From: Acidimicrobiales bacterium
GTDB lineage: Bacteria > Actinomycetota > Acidimicrobiia > Acidimicrobiales > Acidimicrobilacustridaceae
Direction of reading: 5' to 3'
Length of the DNA stretch: 39,728 bases
Assembly (NCBI GenBank): GCA_026419545.1
Contig: JANZZE010000005.1
Coordinates: forward strand, 1-39,728
Every line of letters starts with the position of its first letter. The first letter of the stretch is position 1. The notes under the pieces are model-generated. The model was given only the letters and a program-made list of their open reading frames with translations, searched no databases and was not told the origin of the DNA. Made by a program: the position numbers and the translations under genes. Below are positions 31,543-39,728 of this stretch, piece by piece.

Positions 31543-32256
31543 GTGGCAGAAGTTGACGCTGGGACCACCGGCACTCGAACAGATCCACGAAGCGCCGCGA
31601 AGGAGGCTGCGGGGCGTCATGCCGCGACCTATGTCGAATCGGGCATGCGGGTGGGACTGGGCACCGGGTCCACGGTTCACTTCACGATCGTCGCCTTGGG
31701 TGAACGGGTGCGCTCGGGTGACCTCGAGATCCGATGCGTTGCGACGTCGACACAGACCGAGAACCTGGCCAACTCGGTCGGTTTGAAGGTGGAACAGCCT
31801 GACCTCGTGCGTCACCTCGACATCGCTATCGACGGAGCCGACGAAGTCGACCAACGACTCAACCTGACCAAGGGCGGAGGGGGTGCGCTCACCCGCGAGA
31901 AAATCGTCGCAACCATGGCAGACCGCTTCATCGTCGTCGTCGATGACTCGAAACTGGTTCCGCAGTTGGGCCGATTCGGGACACCGATCGAAGTACTACG
32001 CTTTGCACCTGAGGTCGTCGCTGATCAGGTCCGCTCGCTTGGCGCCGCAGAGGTCCGGTTCCGACCCGAGGCAAGCGACAACGGTGCGCTGCTCGCCGAT
32101 GCGTTCTTTGGTGAAATCCCCGACCCGACCGGGCTAGCCTCGGCGTTGCAAGCAGTGCCCGGGCTGATCGAGCATGGACTATTCCTGTCTTCGATGGTCG
32201 ACCGAGTGGTCGTCGCGGAATCCGATGGCTCAGTCCGAGAGATATCGAACCCCTGA
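31543..32256 (+). CDS. rpiA: Ribose-5-phosphate isomerase A
   Basis: 237 residues. Cytoplasmic pentose-phosphate enzyme interconverting ribose 5-phosphate and ribulose 5-phosphate. The phosphate loop GLGTGSTV, the catalytic-site DGADEVD and the KGGGGALTREK motif are intact, as is the C-terminal HGLFLSSMVDRVVV. GTG 31543 is the start; a CATGCT hexamer lies 6 bases upstream and may be a leaderless -10. It converges on the AAA+ gene with only 5 bases between stop codons. Most actinobacteria carry RpiB instead, so an RpiA here is slightly unusual. Confidence 0.95.
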   Translation: MAEVDAGTTGTRTDPRSAAKEAAGRHAATYVESGMRVGLGTGSTVHFTIVALGERVRSGDLEIRCVATSTQTENLANSVGLKVEQPDLVRHLDIAIDGADEVDQRLNLTKGGGGALTREKIVATMADRFIVVVDDSKLVPQLGRFGTPIEVLRFAPEVVADQVRSLGAAEVRFRPEASDNGALLADAFFGEIPDPTGLASALQAVPGLIEHGLFLSSMVDRVVVAESDGSVREISNP

Positions 32257-32261
32257 CCTGG

Positions 32262-33668
32262 TCAGCCGCGTCCCCGGTACTGTGCGCGACCGCCAACAGC
32301 GTCCTTGTTGAGGCGCTTCGACAGGTGGAGACCTTCGAGCACGAATTCGATTGCCGCTGCAACCGACGCAGGGGACTCGTCGGCCCCGGCGAGCTCCTTC
32401 ACAGTCTCCTGCAACGCGGGCACCTTCGACAGGAGGTCCACATAGTCTGACGACGGCACGTCCTCCCCCACATGAACCACGAGGTCTTGCTCAAAGGGTT
32501 CAAGCACCTTTCTCACTTTGTCCATCGGGCACCAGTGCTTGAATACAGTGAGGACAGCAGAGCTCAGCAGGTGATCGATGATCTGTTCGTCACGCCCCTC
32601 TTCGATCGCCTCGATTTCGACCTTGCCTGCTGTTGACGAAACCAGCGCGTCGAGATCACCGATACGCGGGATCACCTCAGTCTCGCCATGAACAAGGGCA
32701 CGTCGAGCCGCGTTGGCGACCAGTGTCTCCAAGTTGGCGATTGTCAAACGCACCGAGACCCCGGACCGCTGATTGATGTGGGCACTTCGACGGGCGAGGT
32801 GCGAAACGGTTGCCACGATCTCAGCCATGTACTCGGGCACTGCGACCCTGAGTCCCTCGGCCTCAAGCGGTCGCATCTCTTGAACTGCGATTGCAACCTC
32901 AGTCGCGACATCGAGCGGATAGTGCGTGCGGATCTGAGCACCGAACCGATCCTTCAACGGGGTAATGATCCGCCCACGATTCGTGTAATCCTCAGGATTG
33001 GCTGACGCGAACAAGAGGATGTCGAGCGGCAAGCGGATCTTGTAACCCCGGACCTGGACGTCGCGTTCCTCGAGGACGTTGAGAAGGCCGACTTGGATTC
33101 GCTCCGCAAGATCTGGGAGTTCGTTGATGGCGAAGATGCCGCGGTTCGTCCTAGGCACCAACCCGTAATGCAACGTGAGCTCATCCGAAAGGTAGCGCCC
33201 TTCTGCGACCTTGATCGGATCCACCTCTCCTATCAAGTCAGCGATAGAGGTGTCCGGCGTCGCCAGCTTCTCGCCAAAGCGATCGTCCCTGTGCACCCAT
33301 TCAATAGGAGTCTCGTCACCAGCCTCGGCGACCAGTTCCCGGGCGAATTTCGAAACGGGGTGGTACGGGTCGTCGTTGATCTCCGATCCAGCGACGATCG
33401 GCAGGTATTCGTCAAGCAACGAGGTAACCGACCGGATCATTCGCGTCTTGGCTTGGCCACGTTCGCCTAGGAAGATCACATCATGGCCGGCGAGCAGGGC
33501 ATTCTCGAGCTGCGGCAGAACCGTTTCGTCATAACCCACGACGCCAGGGAACAGCGGTTCACCTGCTCGGATGCGAGCAATGACATTTTCCCGGACCTCC
33601 TCCTTGACCGGGCGGGATACCCAACCCGACTCACGCAGCTGGCCCAACGTTTTCGGAAGCTCACTCAT
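32262..33668 (-). CDS. MoxR/ChlI-type AAA+ ATPase
   Basis: 468 residues. Walker A GERGQAKT (residues 68-75) lies in an AAA+ core related to magnesium-chelatase subunit I and sigma-54-interacting domains. The Walker B region reads GIFAINELPDL, with Asn-Glu in place of Asp-Glu, followed by sensor-1 LLFASANPEDYTNRG and the arginine-finger segment PLKDRFGAQI. A C-terminal lid and helical extension follow. Such ATPases remodel targets bound by a VWA partner; the partner is very probably the gene at 27970-30027. ATG 33668 is preceded by GAAGGGGAA about 8 bases upstream. Confidence 0.9.
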   Translation of the reverse strand: MSELPKTLGQLRESGWVSRPVKEEVRENVIARIRAGEPLFPGVVGYDETVLPQLENALLAGHDVIFLGERGQAKTRMIRSVTSLLDEYLPIVAGSEINDDPYHPVSKFARELVAEAGDETPIEWVHRDDRFGEKLATPDTSIADLIGEVDPIKVAEGRYLSDELTLHYGLVPRTNRGIFAINELPDLAERIQVGLLNVLEERDVQVRGYKIRLPLDILLFASANPEDYTNRGRIITPLKDRFGAQIRTHYPLDVATEVAIAVQEMRPLEAEGLRVAVPEYMAEIVATVSHLARRSAHINQRSGVSVRLTIANLETLVANAARRALVHGETEVIPRIGDLDALVSSTAGKVEIEAIEEGRDEQIIDHLLSSAVLTVFKHWCPMDKVRKVLEPFEQDLVVHVGEDVPSSDYVDLLSKVPALQETVKELAGADESPASVAAAIEFVLEGLHLSKRLNKDAVGGRAQYRGRG

Positions 33669-33806
33669 GCGTTTCGTTCCCCTTCAAAGGATCAGGCCAC
33701 CCAGTGACCGCTGCCGCCAACGCGGCGACGTCCCGTCCCCGACAAAGAAGCGACCCGACCTCCCATTGGTCACGTCAGCAAACGTCAACCTACCGCCCCT
33801 TGCGTG

Positions 33807-33843
33807 CTTTTGTCCCCCGTGTACAGGGGAAAAGGGACCAAAG
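33807..33843. terminator. Hairpin with two alternative pairings downstream of the GGDEF-EAL gene
   Basis: CTTTTGTCCC (33807-33816) can pair with GGGACCAAAG (33834-33843, 9 of 10), or CTTTT plus CCCC can pair with GGGGAAAAG (33826-33834). The two structures exclude each other. It lies about 40 bases past the stop of the GGDEF-EAL gene and 140 bases ahead of the AAA+ start, both on the minus strand. It resembles the hairpin at 11798-11837. Terminator or leader control element. Confidence 0.45.
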
Positions 33844-33883
33844 GGATAGAACTGGTCAATCACACAGACCAGATCAGCCCAGA

Positions 33884-36800
33884 TCAGCGTCCACCGACAT
33901 CAAAAGAGGATTGCGCGACCGTCCAGAAATCCTCAGGTGCAACAGCAGGCGCAAACAGGAAGCCCTGCGCGCGATCACAACCCAAACGACGGAGCTCCCC
34001 GAGCTGCCTAGCGGTCTCGACACCTTCGGCAACAACATCGAGACCAAGAGCTCCAGCCATCGAGATGATCGCCGCCACGATCGCTGTGTCCTCCGGATCG
34101 TCACCGAGTCCGTCGACAAAACTGCGATCGATCTTCACGACATCGACCGGAAACCGCTTGAGATACGCCAGTGACGAGTAGCCGGTCCCGAAGTCGTCGA
34201 TCGCCAATCGCACACCGAGCTGCCGCAGATCGCTCAGGACCTTCAGACTGGCAACAGGATCGTCCATCAACGCGGTCTCCGTGATTTCGAGACAAAGCGC
34301 AGGCGGTTCCACTCCTCCCTCCTCCATCGCGCCGATGACGCGATCGACGATGTCAGGCTGGGCAATCTGTCGGGCCGAGAGGTTTACTCGCATCATTTCG
34401 ATTCGGCCTGGGCGCTCACGTTGCCACGCACCGAGCTGCTGGCAGGCCTCCCGCAGTACCCAATAGCCCAAATCCAGGATGAGCCCCGTCTCTTCAGCCA
34501 GCTCGATGAAAGCCGCTGCATTGAGCACACCATTGGTCGGGTGGTTCCAGCGCGCCAAGGCCTCAGCACTGATCAGCCGACCGGTCGACAGCTGGACCTC
34601 GGGCTGGTAGTGAACGAGCAGGCCGCCGAGATCGAGCGATCGCCGCAACGAGTTCTCCATCTTCAGTCGTTGAGTCGCCTCGGTGCGCAGAATCTCATCG
34701 AAGATCTCGTAGCGGTCACGCCCTCGAGCTTTGGCGAGGTACATCGCAGCATCGGCGTCGCGCAGCAAGTCATCGGCCTCAACATGATCATCGGCGACTA
34801 CCGCGATGCCGATCGAGGTTGTCGTGAACACTTCGGTGTCGTCAATCATCACCGGTTCAGCCAATGCCCGCTGCACTCTCTCCGCCACTCGGACCGGCTC
34901 CGGAGGCTCGCGGACATCCTCAAGGAGAATGACGAACTCGTCGCCACCGAGCCGGGCCACTGTGTCGCCTGGCCGTACGACAGACACAAGCCGACGGGCT
35001 ATCTCGCAGAGCAACTCGTCTCCCGCCCAGTGACCCATCGAGTCATTGATCAACTTGAACCGATCTAGATCACAGAACAGCACCGCCAACGAACCAGGTC
35101 GACGAGAAGCTCGAGCGAGGGCACCGTCGAGGTGATCACGCAAGAGTGTGCGGTTGGCCAGCCCGGTGAGCGGATCATGGAGCGCCTGATGCACGAGTTC
35201 CTCTTCAGTGCGCTTCAGCGCGGTGATGTCGGTGTTCAATACCAGGACATTGTTGACCCGACCTTCGTTGTCGAACTCCGGTACGGCCCGCGACTGGAAC
35301 CAATACAACTGACCGTTGACGCGGATCTTCCACTCTCGGTCATGCCGTCGCCCCGTGCGAAGGACCGCGTCGATAGCCCGGCGCCAATGCACCCCCTCAG
35401 CGCCCAAGGCGAACAACCGGTCGTTCCCGATGAACTGATCGACGTCGGAGCCGACAAGATCTCTCGCCGCCGGGCTGACGTACGTGAGCCGGAAGTCCCG
35501 ATCGACTCGTACGACGAGGGCAGGGGAGTTCTCGACAAGCGATCGGTAGCGTTCCTCGCTCCGCCGCAAGTCGAGCTCTTGGCGGTGCCGCTCGGTGATG
35601 TTCTCAAAATGACCGACTGTGTAGCGCAGCGACCCATCTGCCGCTCTCACCGCTGCAGCGTGAACCCGTAACCACACGACAGCACCGTCCGGGCGCGGCG
35701 CACGGATCTCAGCCACGAGAGTCTCGCTAGCACCTTTCAAGATCAAGCGGTGGCGCCGACGGATTTCATCATGGTGATCACGATGGACGAAGTCCAACAG
35801 CGGGCGATCCAACAACTCGTCCTCCGAACGCCCTAACAACTCGCAGTACGCGTCGTTGACCTGGATGTGCCGTCCGTCAGAGGCATGTAGGGCCATGCCG
35901 AGAGGTGCGCGGGTGAAAGCCAGGCCAAAGCGCTGTTCAGCATCACTGCGAGCCAGCGACTGAGCAATGATGTTCGCGGCAGAACCCAAGACGGACAGGT
36001 GGTCGTCTGACCAGATCCGCTCAGAGCGTGTCGAGTCGAACCCGACGAAGCCGATCACCTCACCTTGGCTAACCAACGGACTTGCCAATACCGATTGAGC
36101 TCCGGCAGGTTCGAGGCGCTGACGCTCGCGCTGCCACGTCTCTGGCATGTCGGCCAAGCGTGGGATGTAGATCGTCTCGGGTTTACGCAAAACTCCGAGC
36201 CATTCGGTCAGCTCATACTGCGCGATCGATCGATTGTCCCAGGCCGCCGATTCGAGACCATCGGCACACCAGAGGTTGGTCAGTTCGACCGTAGAACGCT
36301 CGCGATTCAAGAGATACAGGTACGCGCGATCGGCACGAGCGAACGATCCGATGTCAGCGAGCACCTCATCAACGCACCGATCGAACTCATGGGCCGGGCG
36401 GTTCAGGAACGCCGAGGCGACCCGCGTGAGCAAGTCTTCGAAGGCAAGGCGGTGGCGAAGTGCATCAAGCGTATGCCGCCGATCGGTGGCGTCACGCAGC
36501 ACAGCAACGAGATAACGGGAATCGCCGGAGGTCAAATGCGTACTCACGAAGATGATGACGTCCCGCCATCCCTCGACGGCGTGGCGGAGCCGGAGCGTCG
36601 TACCGACCTCGGGGTTGTTCTGACGCCGCGAAATACGAGTGAGAATCTCGGCCCCGCTGTCTGGGTCCAAGAACTCGACCAGACTGCGACCGAGCATCGA
36701 ACTCGGATCGAAGCCCAGGAGCCTTCGCACCCCCGGGCTGATGTAGCGGATCGTCCCCTGTGGGTCGATCACCACCACAACGTCGGAGATCAATGCAAGT

Positions 36801-36901
36801 AGCGTGTCGAGCTGCTGCCGCGAAAAGCCATTGAGCATCAGCGCCGCGTCCCGCGCCTGCCCGGTCAGCGGGTCACCATCATCGGTCCCTGAATCAGCCA
36901 C
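33884..36901 (-). CDS. Cytoplasmic PAS-GAF-PAS-PAS-GGDEF-EAL cyclic-di-GMP protein
   Basis: 1005 residues. Order of domains: PAS (about 15-130), GAF (150-310), PAS (318-440), PAS (442-570), GGDEF (575-735) and EAL (750-1000). The cyclase motif is intact (RLGGDEF, about 650), with an RPGD product-inhibition site exactly five residues before it. The phosphodiesterase signature AEALARW and the later DDFGTGYSSLAYLKRFPVDVVKIDRSFV and VAEGVET are intact too, so both making and breaking c-di-GMP are possible, with sensor domains setting the balance. There is no membrane helix, so it senses internal signals. GTG 36901 is the start, with GGGGGA just upstream. It is divergent from the GH2 gene. Confidence 0.93.
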   Translation of the reverse strand: MADSGTDDGDPLTGQARDAALMLNGFSRQQLDTLLALISDVVVVIDPQGTIRYISPGVRRLLGFDPSSMLGRSLVEFLDPDSGAEILTRISRRQNNPEVGTTLRLRHAVEGWRDVIIFVSTHLTSGDSRYLVAVLRDATDRRHTLDALRHRLAFEDLLTRVASAFLNRPAHEFDRCVDEVLADIGSFARADRAYLYLLNRERSTVELTNLWCADGLESAAWDNRSIAQYELTEWLGVLRKPETIYIPRLADMPETWQRERQRLEPAGAQSVLASPLVSQGEVIGFVGFDSTRSERIWSDDHLSVLGSAANIIAQSLARSDAEQRFGLAFTRAPLGMALHASDGRHIQVNDAYCELLGRSEDELLDRPLLDFVHRDHHDEIRRRHRLILKGASETLVAEIRAPRPDGAVVWLRVHAAAVRAADGSLRYTVGHFENITERHRQELDLRRSEERYRSLVENSPALVVRVDRDFRLTYVSPAARDLVGSDVDQFIGNDRLFALGAEGVHWRRAIDAVLRTGRRHDREWKIRVNGQLYWFQSRAVPEFDNEGRVNNVLVLNTDITALKRTEEELVHQALHDPLTGLANRTLLRDHLDGALARASRRPGSLAVLFCDLDRFKLINDSMGHWAGDELLCEIARRLVSVVRPGDTVARLGGDEFVILLEDVREPPEPVRVAERVQRALAEPVMIDDTEVFTTTSIGIAVVADDHVEADDLLRDADAAMYLAKARGRDRYEIFDEILRTEATQRLKMENSLRRSLDLGGLLVHYQPEVQLSTGRLISAEALARWNHPTNGVLNAAAFIELAEETGLILDLGYWVLREACQQLGAWQRERPGRIEMMRVNLSARQIAQPDIVDRVIGAMEEGGVEPPALCLEITETALMDDPVASLKVLSDLRQLGVRLAIDDFGTGYSSLAYLKRFPVDVVKIDRSFVDGLGDDPEDTAIVAAIISMAGALGLDVVAEGVETARQLGELRRLGCDRAQGFLFAPAVAPEDFWTVAQSSFDVGGR

Positions 36902-37024
36902 GGGTCCCCCAGCTGGTCACCTCTGACTGTACAGCGCGTCCAGCAGATCTACCCACGCCATCCTGGCTGAACCACGCGATCCGCGGAATGTCGTCAACCC
37001 GGTAAGAGGAACATGCAGATGCAC

Positions 37025-37030
37025 TAGCGT
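37025..37030 (+). promoter_or_regulatory. Possible -10 of the GH2 gene
   Basis: TAGCGT, 9 bases before ATG 37040, giving a leader of at most a few bases. No Shine-Dalgarno is visible. Confidence 0.35.
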
Positions 37031-37039
37031 CGAGCATCG

Positions 37040-39337
37040 ATGTCTTCCGGCGAACGAATCACCTTCGTCGATCGCCCCGGCTTGACACTGGCGACCGGCT
37101 GGCGAGCCGTCATCGCCGACGACGAACAACGAAGAGCGTACTTGGACATCGCTTTCAACGACCTTGACTGGGAACCAGTCACCGTGCCGAGCCATTGGCG
37201 CACAACGCCGGCTTTCAGCGAAACCGACGGTCCGCTGCTGTATCGCAACCAGTTCGAGTATGGCGGAGGCACACTTGATGAGCATGGCCGCTTCTGGCTG
37301 GTCCTCGATGGGATCTTCTACACAAGCGATGTGTGGCTGGATGGCATGTACCTGGGCGACACTGAGGGTTACTTCTTTCCCCACCAGTTCGAGGTGACCT
37401 CTCATCTCCGTTCGCGGTCCGAGCACCTTCTCGCTCTCGAGGTGGCCTGTAACCGCCAAACGGACCTGGCACGGAAGCGCAACCTCACCGGCGTCTTCCA
37501 GCACTGGGACATGCTCGATCACTCCTGGAACCCAGGTGGCATCTGGCGTCCGGTCCGCATCGAGCGCAGCGGGCCCGTCAGGATCAAGTTCTTCCGAACC
37601 TTGTGTCGCGAAGCGAATGACGAATCAGCGACCGTGTTCGTGCGCGCGGTCCTCGATGTCTCGGAACCATGCGCCGCCACGTTCGTGTCCAGGCTCTGTC
37701 CTTGGGAATCGGCCGCCGAGCAACTCGAATACCGGGAACCCCGAACCCTGGCTGCAGGAGAGAACCGGGTGACCTGGACGCTCACCGTTCCCGCCCCACG
37801 TCTGTGGTGGCCGTGGAGCTTAGGAGAGCAACCCCTCTATGAACTGACCGTCGAGGTCGAAGTAACGGGTCGGCCCGGGCGCGACAATTCCGGTCCCGCC
37901 ACTGCCTCATCATCGATCGAGCCGTTAGTGAGCGATCGACGTACGTGCCGGCTCGGTCTACGACACGTCTCGGTCGACAACTGGATCTTCTCGATCAATG
38001 GCCAGCGTCTCTTCCTGAAAGGAGCCAACCAGGGCCCGACTCGCATAGCACTGGCAGATGTCGCAAAGGAAGAGTTCCGTCGCGACGTTGATCTGGCACG
38101 CGAAGCAGGCCTTGACCTGTTGCGAATTCACGGGCACATCAGTAAACCCGAGTTGTACGACGCTGCGGACGAAGCCGGAATGCTCCTATGGCAGGACCTG
38201 CCGTTGCAGTGGGGATACAGCCATACGGTCCGGCGTCAAGCAAGAAGACAAGCTCGTGAAGCAGTTGACCTCCTCGCTCACCACCCGTCGGTGATCGTGT
38301 GGTGCGGTCACAACGAGCCGTTCGCCATCGACAGGAAACTGGTGACGACAACGAAGCGGTCATCGGCACACCGTGCCACCTTGCGAACTGTCGTAAGCAC
38401 TGTCCTCCCGACCTGGAACAAGACCGTTCTGGATCACTCGATCAAACGGGTCCTGGAAAAGACAGACGGCTCACGCCCAGCCATCGCTCACTCCGGCGTG
38501 CTTCCCCACCCTCTTCTGTTCGATGGTACCGACACCCACGCCTACTTCGGTTGGTACCACGGCTCCTATCGCGACCTGTCGACTGTCATGGCGCTGTGGC
38601 CTCGCTTGGCTCGTTTCGTCTCGGAGTTCGGAGCTCAGGCAGTACCGTCAGATGCACATTTCCTGCGCCCCGAGCGATGGCCAGACCTCGACTGGGACGA
38701 GGCACAACGCCACCATTCACTACAAAAAGTGTTCTTCGATCGCTACGTGCCGCCAGACAGGTATGGATCGTTGAATGAATGGATCGCAGCAACCCAGCGG
38801 TATCAGGCCGATCTCCTCCGGTACCACATCGAAACGCTCCGACGGCTCAAATACTCACCGACCGGTGGGTTCGCGTTGTTCTGCCTCGCCGACGGTCACC
38901 CGGCAGTGAGCTGGTCGATACTCGACTCGCAACGCAACCGGAAGCTCGGGTTCGAGGCGGTCCGCCAGGCCTGCCGACCCGTCATCCTGGTAGCCGATTG
39001 GTTGCCAGCCTCTCCCAGGCCCGGCCAGAACCTCTCCCTCGACATTCATGTCGTCAACGACCGGCGGATCGAGTTCCCGGATGCGATCGCCAATGCCCGT
39101 CTCTGGTGGCAGGGACGCGGTGAGCACCATGACCAATCAGGTGAGATGACCTGGACATGGCAAGGCGATGTCCCCGCCGACAGCGTCGCCCGCGTCGGAG
39201 ACGTCCGGTTCACCCTCCCTACCTATCCGGCAACCGTCGGGTTGGACCTGGTGCTCCGCGGCCCTGGCCTCGACGTCACAAACAGGTACGAAACGGCTGT
39301 TGACCAGGAGCCACGCCCGAGCCGAGCTATCACCTGA
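37040..39337 (+). CDS. Glycoside hydrolase family 2 (beta-mannosidase/beta-galactosidase-like)
   Basis: 765 residues. A jelly-roll sugar-binding domain (about 1-190, with RNQFEY and the DGIFYTSDVWLDGMYLG strand pair), an immunoglobulin-like domain, and a TIM barrel. Acid/base Glu426 in CGHNEPF and nucleophile Glu529 in SEFGAQ are present. MLLWQDLPLQWGY recalls beta-mannosidases more than LacZ. There is no signal peptide, so it should act on imported oligosaccharides or glycosides. A C-terminal beta-rich part (about 650-765) is less conserved. Substrate cannot be fixed by eye. Confidence 0.88.
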   Translation: MSSGERITFVDRPGLTLATGWRAVIADDEQRRAYLDIAFNDLDWEPVTVPSHWRTTPAFSETDGPLLYRNQFEYGGGTLDEHGRFWLVLDGIFYTSDVWLDGMYLGDTEGYFFPHQFEVTSHLRSRSEHLLALEVACNRQTDLARKRNLTGVFQHWDMLDHSWNPGGIWRPVRIERSGPVRIKFFRTLCREANDESATVFVRAVLDVSEPCAATFVSRLCPWESAAEQLEYREPRTLAAGENRVTWTLTVPAPRLWWPWSLGEQPLYELTVEVEVTGRPGRDNSGPATASSSIEPLVSDRRTCRLGLRHVSVDNWIFSINGQRLFLKGANQGPTRIALADVAKEEFRRDVDLAREAGLDLLRIHGHISKPELYDAADEAGMLLWQDLPLQWGYSHTVRRQARRQAREAVDLLAHHPSVIVWCGHNEPFAIDRKLVTTTKRSSAHRATLRTVVSTVLPTWNKTVLDHSIKRVLEKTDGSRPAIAHSGVLPHPLLFDGTDTHAYFGWYHGSYRDLSTVMALWPRLARFVSEFGAQAVPSDAHFLRPERWPDLDWDEAQRHHSLQKVFFDRYVPPDRYGSLNEWIAATQRYQADLLRYHIETLRRLKYSPTGGFALFCLADGHPAVSWSILDSQRNRKLGFEAVRQACRPVILVADWLPASPRPGQNLSLDIHVVNDRRIEFPDAIANARLWWQGRGEHHDQSGEMTWTWQGDVPADSVARVGDVRFTLPTYPATVGLDLVLRGPGLDVTNRYETAVDQEPRPSRAIT

Positions 39338-39490
39338 GTTCGCACCTAACGGGTCGTCCGATTAGCGTCGGTGCCGGACCGAGGCGTGCACCGTTCGCCA
39401 CGGCCCCGGGATCCGGAACCAGATCGGCCCCCCAGACCCGACGGTGACCCGGCCCGGCCCTCCACCACCGGCACTCCCGGAGGACAACCT

Positions 39491-39728
39491 GTGACCGCAA
39501 CGCAAGAGCTTCGAAAGGGTCTCACCCCCAACATCGACGTGGCGCCGGTCAACCCACCGACCCGACGACGCCTGCCATGGCCGTTGAACATCTACCAGAC
39601 GGCTGTCGGCAAGAAGTGGGTAATGGCACTGAGCGGCATTGCGCTCATGGGCTTCGTGTTCGCCCACATGGTCGGCAACCTCAAGATGTTCCCAGGGCCC
39701 GAGGAATACAACGCCTACAGCGAGAGCC
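39491..39728 (+). CDS. sdhC: Succinate dehydrogenase cytochrome b subunit, 5' part, cut by the right edge
   Basis: GTG 39491 opens a frame that continues to the window end (79 codons). The protein starts with a 30-residue polar segment and then reads YQTAVGKKWVMALSGIALMG, followed by FVFAHMVGNLKMF and EEYNAY, the signature of the five-helix cytochrome b558-type membrane subunit of succinate dehydrogenase/fumarate reductase. The histidine in AHMVGNLK is a probable haem ligand. GGAGG (39479-39483) lies 7 bases upstream, a clear ribosome site. Flavoprotein and iron-sulfur subunits would be expected beyond the edge. The 153-base gap before it shows no gene. Confidence 0.92.
   Translation, partial: MTATQELRKGLTPNIDVAPVNPPTRRRLPWPLNIYQTAVGKKWVMALSGIALMGFVFAHMVGNLKMFPGPEEYNAYSES

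Noticed and set aside
31530-31610. tRNA-like look of the sequence around the rpiA start
   Set aside because: No matching acceptor stem or T-arm could be paired, and the bases encode the normal RpiA N-terminal region.
1-39728. CRISPR arrays, insertion sequences, prophage genes, rRNA or tRNA genes
   Set aside because: Read for regularly spaced repeats, transposase motifs, phage structural genes and tRNA cloverleafs; none found that could be supported.

Overview
This is high-GC bacterial DNA, most likely from an actinobacterium (Actinomycetota). Markers are two WhiB iron-sulfur regulators, a senX3/regX3-type phosphate two-component system next to phoU, ppk followed by a mutT-like gene, a DUF2342 zinc metalloprotease, and a sigE/anti-sigma/htrA/tat neighbourhood as in mycobacteria. 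An MreB homologue and many leaderless-looking gene starts suggest the class Acidimicrobiia; that is inference, since there is no rRNA here. The first 19 bases are an exact Nextera transposon end, so the left edge is a library/assembly edge, not biology.

Layout: (1) 20-3769, minus strand: branched-chain amino-acid ABC transporter livG-livF-livH-livM, followed by the first codons of a secreted-protein-like gene (probably the binding protein) cut by the edge. (2) 3936-5772, minus: moaE, a small one-helix membrane protein and an MreB homologue, tightly packed. (3) 5922-11741: an HtrA-like pseudoprotease, a membrane-anchored NAD(P)-binding SDR, a DUF2342 metalloprotease and an MFS-type transporter with a long acidic tail. 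(4) 11918-18767: a phosphate block (ppk, Nudix hydrolase, phoU, senX3-like kinase, regX3-like regulator) with a divergent arsR/arsI arsenic pair in the middle. (5) 18951-23397: an envelope-stress locus with ECF sigma factor, anti-sigma factor with an RseB-like outer domain, active HtrA protease, TatA, a WhiB gene in opposite orientation, and a 93-residue protein of unknown function. (6) 23456-27913: formimidoyltransferase, WhmD/WhiB2-like regulator, membrane-fused spermidine-synthase-like protein, macrodomain protein. (7) 27970-33668: a VWA protein and its MoxR-like AAA+ partner, same strand but separated by a GH1 glycosidase and rpiA on the other strand. (8) 33884-39728: PAS/GAF/GGDEF/EAL c-di-GMP protein, a GH2 glycosidase, and the start of a succinate dehydrogenase cytochrome b gene cut by the right edge.

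The most notable signals are regulatory. The ECF sigma gene and the nearby whiB gene both carry GGGAAC(C/T)-N16-CGT(T/A) promoters, implying one autoregulated regulon. arsR and arsI are read from back-to-back promoters whose -35 hexamers overlap in a 9-bp palindrome. phoU is preceded by three contiguous 11-bp PHO-box-like repeats and a TTTAAT -10. At least nine genes have a TAnnnT -10 only 6 or 8 bases before the start codon, indicating leaderless transcripts. No rRNA, tRNA, CRISPR array, insertion sequence or prophage was seen.
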